Below are positions 1-15,000 of a stretch of 42,059 nt of DNA, in pieces. The first letter of the stretch is position 1; each line of letters begins with the position of its first letter. The stretch spans positions 1 through 42,059 of the forward strand of contig NZ_LJHU01000128.1 of the NCBI RefSeq assembly GCF_001295975.1, written 5' to 3'. The stretch is from Brevundimonas sp. AAP58. GTDB lineage: Bacteria > Pseudomonadota > Alphaproteobacteria > Caulobacterales > Caulobacteraceae. Position numbers and translations under genes: made by a program. The notes below the pieces were generated by a model. That model was not told where the DNA came from and searched no databases. It saw nothing but the letters and a program-made list of their open reading frames with translations.

Positions 1-53
1 CGTCCCCGCCCGGCGCGAGCCTCGATTCGTATTCACGGGGCGCGGGAGGCCGC

Positions 54-272
54 ATGGCCAAGGAAGAACTGCTCGAGTTTCCCGGCACGGTGTCGGAACT
101 GCTGCCGAACGCGACGTTCCGGGTGACCCTCGAGAACGACCACGAAATCATAGCCCACACCGCCGGCAAGATGCGCAAGAACCGCATCCGCGTCCTGGCC
201 GGCGACAAGGTCCTGGTCGAGATGACGCCCTACGACCTGACCAAGGGCCGCATCACCTACCGCTTCAAGTAA
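54..272 (+). CDS. infA: Translation initiation factor IF-1
   Basis: IF-1 binds the ribosomal A site of the 30S subunit during initiation and assists IF-2 and IF-3. The product is 72 residues, the standard length, and is a single S1-type OB-fold. It begins [11 protein letters not shown], has the core [13 protein letters not shown] (about residues 35-47) and ends [12 protein letters not shown], all typical of the family. A GGGAGG Shine-Dalgarno lies just before the ATG. The maf gene follows 12 bp later on the same strand, so infA probably heads a short operon (infA-maf-RNase E/G-yacG), an arrangement known in alphaproteobacteria. The window starts only 53 bp upstream, so the promoter cannot be judged. 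Confidence 0.97.
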   Translation: MAKEELLEFPGTVSELLPNATFRVTLENDHEIIAHTAGKMRKNRIRVLAGDKVLVEMTPYDLTKGRITYRFK

Positions 273-284
273 GGCCCGGCTCGC

Positions 285-875
285 ATGAGCCGGCCCGAAC
301 TCGTCCTGGCTTCGGCCAGCCCGCGCCGCATCGAGCTGCTGGCGCTGATCGGGATCACCCCCGACCGGATTGACCCCTCCGACATCGACGAAACGCCTCT
401 GAAGGCCGAACAGCCTCCGCGCCTGGCCGTGCGGCTGGCCCGCGCCAAGGCCGAAGCCGTCCTGAGCCGCCATCCAGACGCGTTGGTCCTGTCGGCCGAC
501 ACGGTCGTCGCCGTCGGTCGCCGCCTGCTGGAGAAGCCCGCCGACGCCGCCGAGGCCGAGCGGTTTCTGCGTCTGCTGTCCGGCCGCAACCATCGCGTCT
601 TCACGGCCGTCGCCCTGGCGACGGCGGCGCGCACAACCCACCGCTGCGTCGAGACCCGCGTCACCTTCAAGCGCTTGTCCGACGCCGAGATCGCCGCCTA
701 CATCGCGGGCGGCGACTGGCGGGGCAAGGCGGGCGGCTATGGCATCCAGGGCCCCGCCGCCGCCTTCGTGACCCGCATCGTCGGCAGCCACCCGGCGGTC
801 ATGGGCCTGCCCCTGCCCGAGACGGTGAACCTGCTGGCGGGCGCGGGCTGGTATCAGATCGCCGACCCCTCGTGA
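285..875 (+). CDS. maf: Maf-family nucleotide pyrophosphatase
   Basis: Maf proteins hydrolyse non-canonical or excess nucleoside triphosphates (dTTP/UTP or m7GTP, depending on subfamily) to monophosphate and pyrophosphate, and are linked to septum control. The 196-residue protein has the N-terminal signature LASASPRR (residues 7-14), the catalytic-Asp region LSADTVVAVGR (about 69-79) and the late motif GKAGGYGIQG (about 146-155). The last resembles the YhdE-type dTTP/UTP class more than YceF, but that is inferred from motif form. The last codons overlap the GTG start of the next gene by 4 bp, which implies translational coupling. Start ATG at 285 is the only reasonable choice. Confidence 0.93.
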   Translation: MSRPELVLASASPRRIELLALIGITPDRIDPSDIDETPLKAEQPPRLAVRLARAKAEAVLSRHPDALVLSADTVVAVGRRLLEKPADAAEAERFLRLLSGRNHRVFTAVALATAARTTHRCVETRVTFKRLSDAEIAAYIAGGDWRGKAGGYGIQGPAAAFVTRIVGSHPAVMGLPLPETVNLLAGAGWYQIADPS

Positions 876-1900
876 GCCTCGAGGTCTTCCTCGACGACAC
901 GCCCGGCGAGACGCGCGGCGTCATCGCCCGCGACGGCCACATCGAATGGCTGATCATCCAGCGCGACGACGATCCGCCCCAGACCCGCCTCGGGGCCCGC
1001 TCTGTCGGCCGGGTCACCCAGTCCGAACCTGGCTTCAACGCCGCCTTCGTCGATCTCGGCGCGCCCGGCCGTCCCGCCTTCCTGCCGTTCGGCCAGGGCC
1101 GCGCGCCCCGCGAGGGCGAACACCTTGAGGTCGAGGTCACCGCGGAGCCTCGCGAGCAGAAGGGGCCGACGGTCCGCCTGATCGGCCCGGCCGACGGCCC
1201 ACCCAGGCTCGTGATGCCCGGCCCGGATGTTCGCGCAGAGCTCGCCCGCCTCGCCCCCGGCGTGCCCGTCGAGACTGGCTCCGCCGCCATCCAGGCGTCT
1301 TGGGACGCCGAGGAAAAGGCGATGGGGCAGGGGGACTTTTTCGCTGAGGTCGCCCTCGATCTCGCCGTCCAGCGCACCCGCGCCCTGGTCGCCGTCGACA
1401 TCGACTACGCCCACCTGCCGGGGCGGGACGCGAAGAGAGGTCGCCTCCGGGCCAATCTGGAAGGCCTGCGTCACGCCGCCCGCCTGATCCGGCTCAAGAG
1501 CTGGGGCGGACTGGTGGCCATCGACCTCGTCGGGACGCGTCTGGATGCCGACGCCATCGCCGCCGCCGCCCGCACGGCCTTCGACGAGCCCGAAGCCGTC
1601 TTCGGCCCGCTGAACCGCTTCGGCGTGCTGCAACTGGCCCTGCCATGGCGGCGCACGCCCATCGAGGAGCGCCTGCGCGGCTGGGCCGGTAGCCAGGTCC
1701 TGACCACCGCCGCGATCAACACGGTCCGTAGCCTGCGCATGCGGGTGCTGCAGGACAAGGCCACCCCCCGCTTCACCGCCCGCTGTCATCCCGAGGAGGC
1801 CGCCATCGCTGGCCCGCTCGCCGCCCGTCTCGGTCCGCGCGTCGCTGTCGTCGCCGACCCGGCTGTCGCCTTGGGCCGCGCCGACATCCAGGAAGCCTGA
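872..1900 (+). CDS. Short ribonuclease E/G-family protein
   Basis: RNase E and G cut single-stranded RNA in mRNA decay and rRNA maturation. This 342-residue product has an S1-like segment near the N-terminus (about residues 47-70, VGRVTQSEPGFNAAFVDLG) and the DNase I-like catalytic core. The two metal-binding acidic positions fit VAVDID (Asp176) and AIDL (Asp218), 42 residues apart; E. coli RNase E uses D303 and D346. It is shorter than E. coli RNase G (about 489), and I do not see the CPxC zinc-link motif or the small C-terminal domain. It may therefore be a compact monomeric form with altered assembly. The GTG start overlaps the maf stop (GTGA). It lies between maf and yacG, as in related genomes. 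Confidence 0.82.
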   Translation: MSLEVFLDDTPGETRGVIARDGHIEWLIIQRDDDPPQTRLGARSVGRVTQSEPGFNAAFVDLGAPGRPAFLPFGQGRAPREGEHLEVEVTAEPREQKGPTVRLIGPADGPPRLVMPGPDVRAELARLAPGVPVETGSAAIQASWDAEEKAMGQGDFFAEVALDLAVQRTRALVAVDIDYAHLPGRDAKRGRLRANLEGLRHAARLIRLKSWGGLVAIDLVGTRLDADAIAAAARTAFDEPEAVFGPLNRFGVLQLALPWRRTPIEERLRGWAGSQVLTTAAINTVRSLRMRVLQDKATPRFTARCHPEEAAIAGPLAARLGPRVAVVADPAVALGRADIQEA

Positions 1901-1905
1901 GCGTC

Positions 1906-2070
1906 ATGTCCGCCTGCCCGATCTGCCGCAAGAACCCGACCCATCCGGACTACAGGCCCTTCTGCTCCCGGCGTTGCGCCGACGTCGATCTCCAGCGCTG
2001 GCTGACCGGGGCCTATGTTCTACCCGTCGATGACGACGAGGCTTCTCCGTCTGAAGAGGCGAGCCAGTGA
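1906..2070 (+). CDS. yacG: DNA gyrase inhibitor YacG, zinc-binding
   Basis: YacG is a small zinc protein that binds the GyrB C-terminal region and inhibits gyrase in E. coli. Reading from ATG at 1906 to TGA at 2068-2070 gives 54 residues beginning MSACPICRKN. The four zinc ligands are visible: Cys4 and Cys7 (CPIC), then Cys20 and Cys24 in FCSRRCADVDL. The Trp-Leu region after the second Cys pair (LQRWLTGAY) is also typical, and the acidic tail (VDDDEASPSEE) is common. The gene lies 5 bp after the RNase E/G-like gene and is the last of the infA operon. It converges on the sigma gene with 17 bp between the stops. Confidence 0.93.
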   Translation: MSACPICRKNPTHPDYRPFCSRRCADVDLQRWLTGAYVLPVDDDEASPSEEASQ

Positions 2071-2087
2071 TGAGGGGCGTGACGCCC

Positions 2088-3317
2088 TCAAGAACCCTGC
2101 AGGCTCACCTGTCGTGCGCGGATGAAGCGGGCTTCAGCTGGAGCGGGTCCCAGTCCCAGCGCCATTCCGTATTCCGTGAGCGCACCTTCTGAATCGCCCA
2201 GCCGTCGTAGAAGATCCGCCTTTGCCGCGTGATAGGGCAGCCAACCCGAACCGGCCATATGGTTCAGCACGTCCATCGCGGACGCCGGGCCTTCGACTTC
2301 CGCAAGGGCCACGGCCCGGTTGACTTCGACGACGAGATCCCGGCGCTGCGCCAGAAGCGCATCGTAAAGATCCAGTATGGCGCGCCAATCGATCAAGCCT
2401 GTCCGTCGCCGGTCGGCGTGTGCGCCATGAATGGCGGCCTGCAAGGCCCGGGGGCCGGGTGGGGTTCGGCGCGATATGGACAGCCGGGCGGACGCGGCCA
2501 GGCAGGCTTCAGCCTCGGCGAGCAGACCCTGGTCCCACTCGGCCGGATCCTGGTCAGTCAGGGGAATCATGGCCCCCGAGGCGTCCAGGCGGGCGGGACG
2601 GCGGGCCTCGGCGAAACGGACGGTGGCGGCCAACGCCTGGGCTTCGGAATCGTCCGGCGCGAGACGGGCGAGCAGGCCCGTCAGCTTGAGCATCTCGTCG
2701 GCATAGTCCGCGTGGGGGCCGGCGCCGGCGGCGTCGGCGTGGGCCTGGGCGTAGGCGACCTCCAGCGTGGACAGGACCGCGTCCATGCGCTCGGGCCAGC
2801 GGTCGGGGGAGGGGACCTCGTAGGGGATGCCGGCCTCGGCGATCTTCTTCTTGGCGCGGACCAGACGTTGGGCGAGCGTGGCCTCGGGCGTCAGGAAGGC
2901 GGTGGCGACCTCCGCGGTGGACAGGCCGCAGACGGTGCGCAGCGTCAGCGCCGCGCGCGCGTCGGGGCTGACCGCCGGATGGCAGCAGACGAAGATCAGT
3001 CTTAGGCGCTCGTCGGGGATGGGCTCGTCCAGAGCCATGACGTGGTCCTCGGGCGTCGGTTCGGGCGGGGCGTCGTCGGGGCGGTAGGCGGCGGCGGTGG
3101 CGCGGCGGCGGAAGCGGTCGAGCGCCCAGCGCCGGGCGACGGCGTAGAGCCAGGCGGCGGGATCGGCGGGCGGGGCGTCGCCCCATTTCTCCGCCGCGCG
3201 CGAGCAGGCCTCGGCGAAGGCCTCCTCGGCCAGATTGAGATCGCGGAAGGCGGCGGCGAGGGCGGAGACCACCCGGCCGCCGGCGTCCCGGAACGTCTGG
3301 TCGAGGAGACGGCTCAC
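2088..3317 (-). CDS. ECF42-type sigma factor with C-terminal TPR-like domain
   Basis: This is an extracytoplasmic-function sigma factor of the long kind found next to DGPF/YCII genes (ECF42 group). With GTG at 3317 as start it is 409 residues. Region 2 covers about residues 5-75 (FRDLNLAEEAFAEACSRA, then WLYAVARRWALDRFRR). Region 4 covers about 115-175 (LTLRTVCGLSTAEVATAFL, then LAQRLVRAKKKIAEAG). The remaining ~200 residues are helical and TPR-like near the end (LLRRLGDSEGALTEYGMALGLGP), a tail characteristic of this group. The open frame runs further upstream, but that part overlaps the DGPF gene read in another frame. GTG 3317 begins 8 bp after the DGPF stop. No anti-sigma gene is present, which fits the group, where the tail is thought to control activity. 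Confidence 0.88.
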   Translation of the reverse strand: MSRLLDQTFRDAGGRVVSALAAAFRDLNLAEEAFAEACSRAAEKWGDAPPADPAAWLYAVARRWALDRFRRRATAAAYRPDDAPPEPTPEDHVMALDEPIPDERLRLIFVCCHPAVSPDARAALTLRTVCGLSTAEVATAFLTPEATLAQRLVRAKKKIAEAGIPYEVPSPDRWPERMDAVLSTLEVAYAQAHADAAGAGPHADYADEMLKLTGLLARLAPDDSEAQALAATVRFAEARRPARLDASGAMIPLTDQDPAEWDQGLLAEAEACLAASARLSISRRTPPGPRALQAAIHGAHADRRRTGLIDWRAILDLYDALLAQRRDLVVEVNRAVALAEVEGPASAMDVLNHMAGSGWLPYHAAKADLLRRLGDSEGALTEYGMALGLGPAPAEARFIRARQVSLQGS

Positions 3318-3325
3318 CGGGCGGA

Positions 3326-3691
3326 TCAGCCCTGCGGGGGCGGAGGCAGCATGGGCCGGATCTCGATGGAGCCGTTCTTCGAGATCGGCAGCTTCTTGGC
3401 CCATTCGATGGCGGCGTCGACGTCCGGCACGTCGATCATGTAGAGCCCGCCCAGCTGCTCGCGGGTCTCGGCGAAGGGGCCGTCGTGGACGGTGCGGCCC
3501 TCGGGCGTGACGCGGACGGTAGTGGCGGTGCTGTAATGCCTCAGGCCTGCTCCGCCGATGATGACCCCGGCCTGGGCCAGTTCGCCGCCGTACGCGATGT
3601 GGGCGTGGAAGATGTCCTGCCAGGCATTGCCCGTCTCGCCGTCGGGATAGGCCTCGGGATAGTTCTCGTGAATGAGCAGGGCGTAGTGCAT
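3326..3691 (-). CDS. DGPF (YCII-related) protein, copy 1
   Basis: This is a 121-residue YCII/DGPF-domain protein of unknown biochemical function; the family is named after the motif seen here as DGPFAE (about residues 70-75). It starts MHYALLIHEN, which matches the family, with GGGGAA as a weak Shine-Dalgarno, and ends LPPPPQG. It is directly upstream of the sigma gene (8 bp) and probably co-transcribed. In ECF42 loci the DGPF genes are usually the direct targets of the sigma factor. It is a close tandem duplicate of the gene at 3841-4206: same length, identical C-terminal seven residues and the same shared core RTVHDGP and ETREQLGGLYMIDVPD. Divergence is concentrated in residues 9-60. The longer open frame upstream (to 3919) is not coding. 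Confidence 0.88.
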   Translation of the reverse strand: MHYALLIHENYPEAYPDGETGNAWQDIFHAHIAYGGELAQAGVIIGGAGLRHYSTATTVRVTPEGRTVHDGPFAETREQLGGLYMIDVPDVDAAIEWAKKLPISKNGSIEIRPMLPPPPQG

Positions 3692-3749
3692 GTCGGTTCC
3701 CCGTTTTGGATCGCGGCCCGGACGATCCGAACCTTGGCGATACCGGTGA

Positions 3750-3776
3750 GACGCGCGAAGGGGGCGGGAATCGACA
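3750..3776 (-). promoter_or_regulatory. ECF42-type promoter of DGPF copy 1
   Basis: Read on the minus strand there is TGTCGA (3776-3771), a 17-bp spacer, then CGTC (3753-3750). As I recall, ECF42 promoters are described with TGTCGA at -35 and CGA/CGTC-like -10 elements ahead of DGPF genes. The distance to the ATG at 3691 leaves a leader of about 50 nt. The same layout with the same spacer recurs before copy 2. A GANTC site (GATTC) directly overlaps the end of the -35 element. Confidence 0.6.
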
Positions 3777-3840
3777 GCCTGGGTGAAGAATCCGGCGCCG
3801 ACGTGCCCGAGCCGTCCCTCGGGCGGCTCACCGGGAAGGA

Positions 3841-4206
3841 TCAGCCCTGCGGGGGCGGGGGCAGCATGGGGCGGATCTCGATGGAGCCGGTCCTGGCGAT
3901 CGGCAGCTTCTTGGCCCACTCGATGGCGGCGTCGAGGTCCGGCACGTCGATCATGTAGAGGCCGCCCAGCTGTTCGCGCGTTTCGGCGTAGGGGCCGTCG
4001 TGGACCGTGCGGCCCTGCGGCGTGACGCGGACGGTGGTGGCGGCGTCGGTGCGCTTCAGGCCCGCGCCTCCGACGAAGACGCCGGCGGCGCCCATCTCCT
4101 GACCGTAGGCGGTGTGGGCGGCGAGGATGTCGAGCCAGGCCTGGCCGCTCTCGCCGTCGGGATAGGACTCGGCCTCGGGTTCGTGGATCAGAAGGGCGTA
4201 GTGCAT
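3841..4206 (-). CDS. DGPF (YCII-related) protein, copy 2
   Basis: This is a 121-residue YCII/DGPF-domain protein with the family motif DGPYAE (about residues 70-75), starting MHYALLIHEPEAE. It has no established enzymatic role. It is the upstream member of the tandem pair and is the same length as copy 1 (3326-3691), with start and stop codons both offset by exactly 515 bp. It has its own ECF-type promoter (4266-4292). It is transcribed divergently from rpoB, and the 380 bp between them must hold both promoters. After its stop codon lies a remnant that matches the sigma-gene start region (see findings). The longer open frame to 4452 runs into the promoter and is rejected. Confidence 0.88.
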   Translation of the reverse strand: MHYALLIHEPEAESYPDGESGQAWLDILAAHTAYGQEMGAAGVFVGGAGLKRTDAATTVRVTPQGRTVHDGPYAETREQLGGLYMIDVPDLDAAIEWAKKLPIARTGSIEIRPMLPPPPQG

Positions 4207-4265
4207 CTCGGTCTCCGGTTTAAGGATCGCGGCTCGGACGATCCGAACCTTAGCGATATCGTTGA

Positions 4266-4292
4266 GACGCGCGAGGGGGAGGAGAATCGACG
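4266..4292 (-). promoter_or_regulatory. ECF42-type promoter of DGPF copy 2
   Basis: On the minus strand CGTCGA (4292-4287), a 17-bp spacer and CGTC (4269-4266) precede the ATG at 4206. It differs from the copy-1 promoter at the first -35 base (C in place of T). The downstream stretch AAGGTTCGGATCGTCCG-type sequence is also kept in both copies. Conservation of both elements and of the spacing, beside a sigma factor of the right group, is the reason for the call. Confidence 0.55.
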
Positions 4293-4510
4293 GGATCGCT
4301 GCAGATTTCTCCACAGGCCCTTTATTTCGCCGACGAAGCGCGTATATGTGCCGGCTCCGCAAAACTCCCCATGAGTCTGCGCGAAAGCGCCGAGGCCCGG
4401 TCCGTCGCCCTCCGACCGAGCGAAGGCGTGGCTCCTCTCCCAGGAGCTTCAATGATTTCAGACCTCCTGGCGCTCCCCCGGGCGTCGAGGGTGGAGGTCG
4501 AAACTCCTGT

Positions 4511-4536
4511 CACGGGACGCCGCCCGGCGTCTCGTG
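4511..4536 (+). promoter_or_regulatory. Strong hairpin in rpoB leader
   Basis: Eleven base pairs form between 4511-4521 (CACGGGACGCC) and 4526-4536 (GGCGTCTCGTG), with one G-T pair and a GCCC loop. It ends 50 bp before the rpoB ATG. No T-run follows, so it is not a plain intrinsic terminator. An RNase III or processing site, or an attenuator, is possible; this is inference. Confidence 0.55.
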
Positions 4537-4586
4537 CCGCCGCATTTCACGCGCGTCTCCCCGGCTGCGCGACATGGGAAAACAGA

Positions 4587-8702
<4,116 letters not shown>

Positions 8703-8713
8703 TCCGGATCCGA

Positions 8714-8740
8714 GCCCTCTCCCGCCCGGCGGGGGAGGGC
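8714..8740 (+). promoter_or_regulatory. rpoB-rpoC intercistronic hairpin
   Basis: A 12-bp stem (8714-8725 with 8729-8740, one G-T pair, 3-nt loop) begins 11 bp after the rpoB stop. The sequence is pyrimidine-rich on one arm (GCCCTCTCCCGC) and purine-rich on the other. No T-run follows. It may be an mRNA processing or stabilising element between the two subunit genes, or a copy of a dispersed palindrome. Confidence 0.55.
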
Positions 8741-8805
8741 GGTCCGTCCTGCTCTTTAGCCTCTCAATGATTTACGCGGCTCCTCGCCGCAGCAAGGAAC
8801 CCAAG

Positions 8806-12999
<4,194 letters not shown>

Positions 13000-13005
13000 T
13001 CGCTG

Positions 13006-13024
13006 TCCCGGATCAAGTCCGGGA
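13006..13024. repeat. Short palindrome TCCCGGATCAAGTCCGGGA
   Basis: There is a perfect 7-bp inverted repeat (13006-13012 and 13018-13024) around TCAAG, just after the rpoC stop. Sequences of this form are, to my recollection, dispersed intergenic palindromes in Caulobacterales and sphingomonads. Only this copy was noticed in the window. Confidence 0.5.
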
Positions 13025-13037
13025 TGATCGGAATGGA

Positions 13038-13067
13038 GGGCGGTCCCGGCGACGGGGCCGCCCTTTT
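13038..13067 (+). terminator. Intrinsic terminator after rpoC
   Basis: A 10-bp GC-rich stem (13038-13047 with 13054-13063, one T-G pair) has a 6-nt loop and is followed by TTTT (13064-13067). It is placed 39 bp after the rpoC stop and ends the rpoBC transcript. Confidence 0.8.
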
Positions 13068-13154
13068 CGTACCCTGTCGGTCCGCGTCGATCCGACCCTT
13101 CACAGCCGAGCGGGACACTCTAGGGTCGCATCATCGTGATGGGAGACACGGCCG

Positions 13155-14996
13155 ATGCGCAGACGCACCTTTCTGACCACCCTGCCTGCGGGCGCTCTGG
13201 CCGCGGGAGCCGCTGTAGGGGCTCCGGCCGCGCCGTCTCAGACGCCGGCCGGATCGGGGCAGGCAGGGCAGGGGGCGGCAAGGGCCTATCCCTATACCGG
13301 CGTCGGGCCGGGCGACCGGATCATGGGGGCACCGTTCGCGGGGCGCTCGACGGCATGGGGCACACAAGGCGCGGCGGCGACGGCGCATCCGGCGGCGACA
13401 CTGATCGGCATCGACACCCTGAGGCGCGGCGGGTCGGCCATCGATGCGGCGATCGCCATTAATGCGGCGCTGGGGTTCCTCGAGCCGACGGCGAACGGGA
13501 TCGGCGGGGATGCCTTCTGCCTGATGTGGGACCCGGCGCAGGGCAAGGTGGTCGGTCTCAATGGATCCGGGTCCAGTCCGCGCGGGCTGTCTCTGGAGAC
13601 GGCGCGGTCCAAAGCCGGGTCGGACGGCTATCTGCCGCGCTACGGCGCCGTCACCGTCAACGTGCCCGGCACGGTCCACGCCTGGTGGGCGGCGCATCAG
13701 CGATACGGCAAGCTGCCGTGGCGCGACGTGCTGATGCCGGTTGTGGAGATGTGCGAGCAGGGCGTGCCCATGCCGCAGCTGATCGCCTGGTATCTGGAGC
13801 GCAACATGGCCGGGTTCGACCGCTCCGCCGGGATCATTGAGGACAATGATAACCGAAAGCGCGTCTATGCGCCGACGGGCCGGACGCCACGCGTGGGCGA
13901 GGTGTTCGCCAATCCGGACCTGGGCCGGACCTATCGCGCCATCGCCGAGGGCGGGCGTGACGCGTTCTACGACGGGCCGCTGGCGGATCAGATGCAGGCC
14001 TACTTCCGGCGCATCGGCGGGTGGATGACGCGGGCCGACCTGGTGGCGCACCGGACGGAATGGGTCGAGCCGATCATGACGACTTATCGCGGCGTCCAAG
14101 TCTATAGCCTCGGGCCGAACACCCAGGGGCTGTCGACCAACCAGATCCTGAACGTCTGCGAGCGGTTCGACCTGGCGGGCATGGGTTTTCAGTCCGCCGC
14201 CTCGATCCACGTCCAGGCCGAGGCCAAGCGGTTGGCGTTCGAGGACCGGGCCAGGTGGTTCGCCGATCCGTCGTTCGCGGCCACGCCGGTCGAATATCTG
14301 AACTCCAAGGCCTATGCGGCCGAGCGCGCGGCCCTGATCCGTCCCGACCGGGTGATGGACCGCGCCATGCCCGGCGATGCGCCGACGCAGGGCGACACGA
14401 CTTACTTCAGCGTCGCCGACAGGGACGGGATGATGGTCAGCTGGATCCAGTCTAACTATCGCGGCATGGGCTCCGGCCTTGTGCCCGACGGCATGGACGG
14501 ACACACGCTGGGCTTTATGTTCCAGGACCGCGGCGAGCTGTTCAACCTGCGCGACGGCCACCCCAACGTCTATGCGCCGGGCAAGCGGCCCTTCCATACG
14601 ATCATCCCCGGCTTCGCCTGCAAGGACGGTCAGCCGTGGATGGCCTATGGCGTCATGGGCGGGGGCATGCAGCCGCAGGGCCAGGCCCAGATCATCATCA
14701 ACATGGTCGACTACGGCCTCGACCCACAGGAGGCGGGCGACGCGCCGCGCTGGCAGCACGAGGGCTCGTCCGAGCCAACCGGGCATCCGGCGGAAGGGTC
14801 GGGCGTGCTGCATCTAGAGACCGGCGTGCCGGAGGAGACCAAGGCGCAGCTGAGGGCCATGGGCTGGACGCTGGGCGGGCCCAACGGCGGCTTCGGCGGC
14901 TATCAGAACGTCGTGCGTCAGGTGAACGCCCAAGGGCCGTGGACTTACGGCGCGGCGACCGAGATGCGCAAGGACGGCATCGCGCTGGCATACTGA
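13155..14996 (+). CDS. Gamma-glutamyltransferase-family Ntn-hydrolase, Tat-exported
   Basis: Members are autoprocessed Ntn-hydrolases that cleave gamma-glutamyl compounds such as glutathione; some relatives are acylases or of unknown substrate. The 613-residue product starts with a twin-arginine-like leader (RRRTFLTT, then an Ala-rich stretch to about residue 27), so a periplasmic location is likely. The N-terminal part has GGSAIDAAIAINAALGFLEP (92-111) and GIGGDAF. The self-cleavage site and nucleophile fit TTYFSVADRDG, with Thr415 as first residue of the small subunit. MGGGMQPQGQAQ near 501-512 is the conserved C-terminal Gly-rich loop. The arginine-containing substrate loop of classical GGT is replaced by GSGSSPRGLS, so true GGT activity is uncertain. 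GGGAGA precedes the ATG. Confidence 0.88.
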   Translation: MRRRTFLTTLPAGALAAGAAVGAPAAPSQTPAGSGQAGQGAARAYPYTGVGPGDRIMGAPFAGRSTAWGTQGAAATAHPAATLIGIDTLRRGGSAIDAAIAINAALGFLEPTANGIGGDAFCLMWDPAQGKVVGLNGSGSSPRGLSLETARSKAGSDGYLPRYGAVTVNVPGTVHAWWAAHQRYGKLPWRDVLMPVVEMCEQGVPMPQLIAWYLERNMAGFDRSAGIIEDNDNRKRVYAPTGRTPRVGEVFANPDLGRTYRAIAEGGRDAFYDGPLADQMQAYFRRIGGWMTRADLVAHRTEWVEPIMTTYRGVQVYSLGPNTQGLSTNQILNVCERFDLAGMGFQSAASIHVQAEAKRLAFEDRARWFADPSFAATPVEYLNSKAYAAERAALIRPDRVMDRAMPGDAPTQGDTTYFSVADRDGMMVSWIQSNYRGMGSGLVPDGMDGHTLGFMFQDRGELFNLRDGHPNVYAPGKRPFHTIIPGFACKDGQPWMAYGVMGGGMQPQGQAQIIINMVDYGLDPQEAGDAPRWQHEGSSEPTGHPAEGSGVLHLETGVPEETKAQLRAMGWTLGGPNGGFGGYQNVVRQVNAQGPWTYGAATEMRKDGIALAY

Positions 14997-15000
14997 GCCT

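Larger units (their letters stand above)
3310..4292. repeat. Tandem duplication, two ~470-bp units (DGPF gene plus promoter)
   Basis: Unit A is about 3310-3776 and unit B about 3824-4292. The 12-mer CGGCTCACCGGG occurs at 3310-3321 and 3824-3835. The two DGPF reading frames lie at a 515-bp offset, and the upstream promoter regions at 516 bp. Between the units, 3777-3823 holds unrelated sequence with two mutually exclusive 6-bp stems (CCCGAG/CTCGGG at 3806-3823 and GAGCCG/CGGCTC at 3809-3829). The duplication is old enough for clear amino-acid divergence. Confidence 0.75.
4207..4586. other. 380-bp divergent regulatory region and rpoB leader
   Basis: This stretch has no convincing gene. Its left part (4207-4295) is the promoter of DGPF copy 2 on the minus strand. 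The remainder should carry the rpoBC promoter and 5' leader. It contains an imperfect long-range stem (CCAGGAG 4440-4446 with CTCCTGG 4464-4470), a strong hairpin at 4511-4536, and a 10-mer TCAATGATTT (4449-4458) that recurs just before rpoC. A possible -10-like TATATG at 4343-4348 has no good -35. An open frame continues in phase with rpoB through 4371-4586, but the RpoB family start is at 4587. No ribosomal protein genes L10/L12 are adjacent. Confidence 0.6.

Noticed and set aside
2071..2087. Hairpin-like GGGGCGTGACGCCC between yacG and the sigma gene as a terminator
   Set aside because: The stem has a bulge and a very small loop, and no T-run on either strand.
4343..4348. TATATG as the -10 of an rpoB promoter
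   Set aside because: No acceptable -35 at 16-18 bp, and no match to the Caulobacter housekeeping pattern; kept only as a mention in the leader entry.
4371..4586. In-frame N-terminal extension of rpoB with ATGs at 4371 and 4452
   Set aside because: The extension has no RpoB similarity and crosses the leader hairpin; the family N-terminus begins at 4587.
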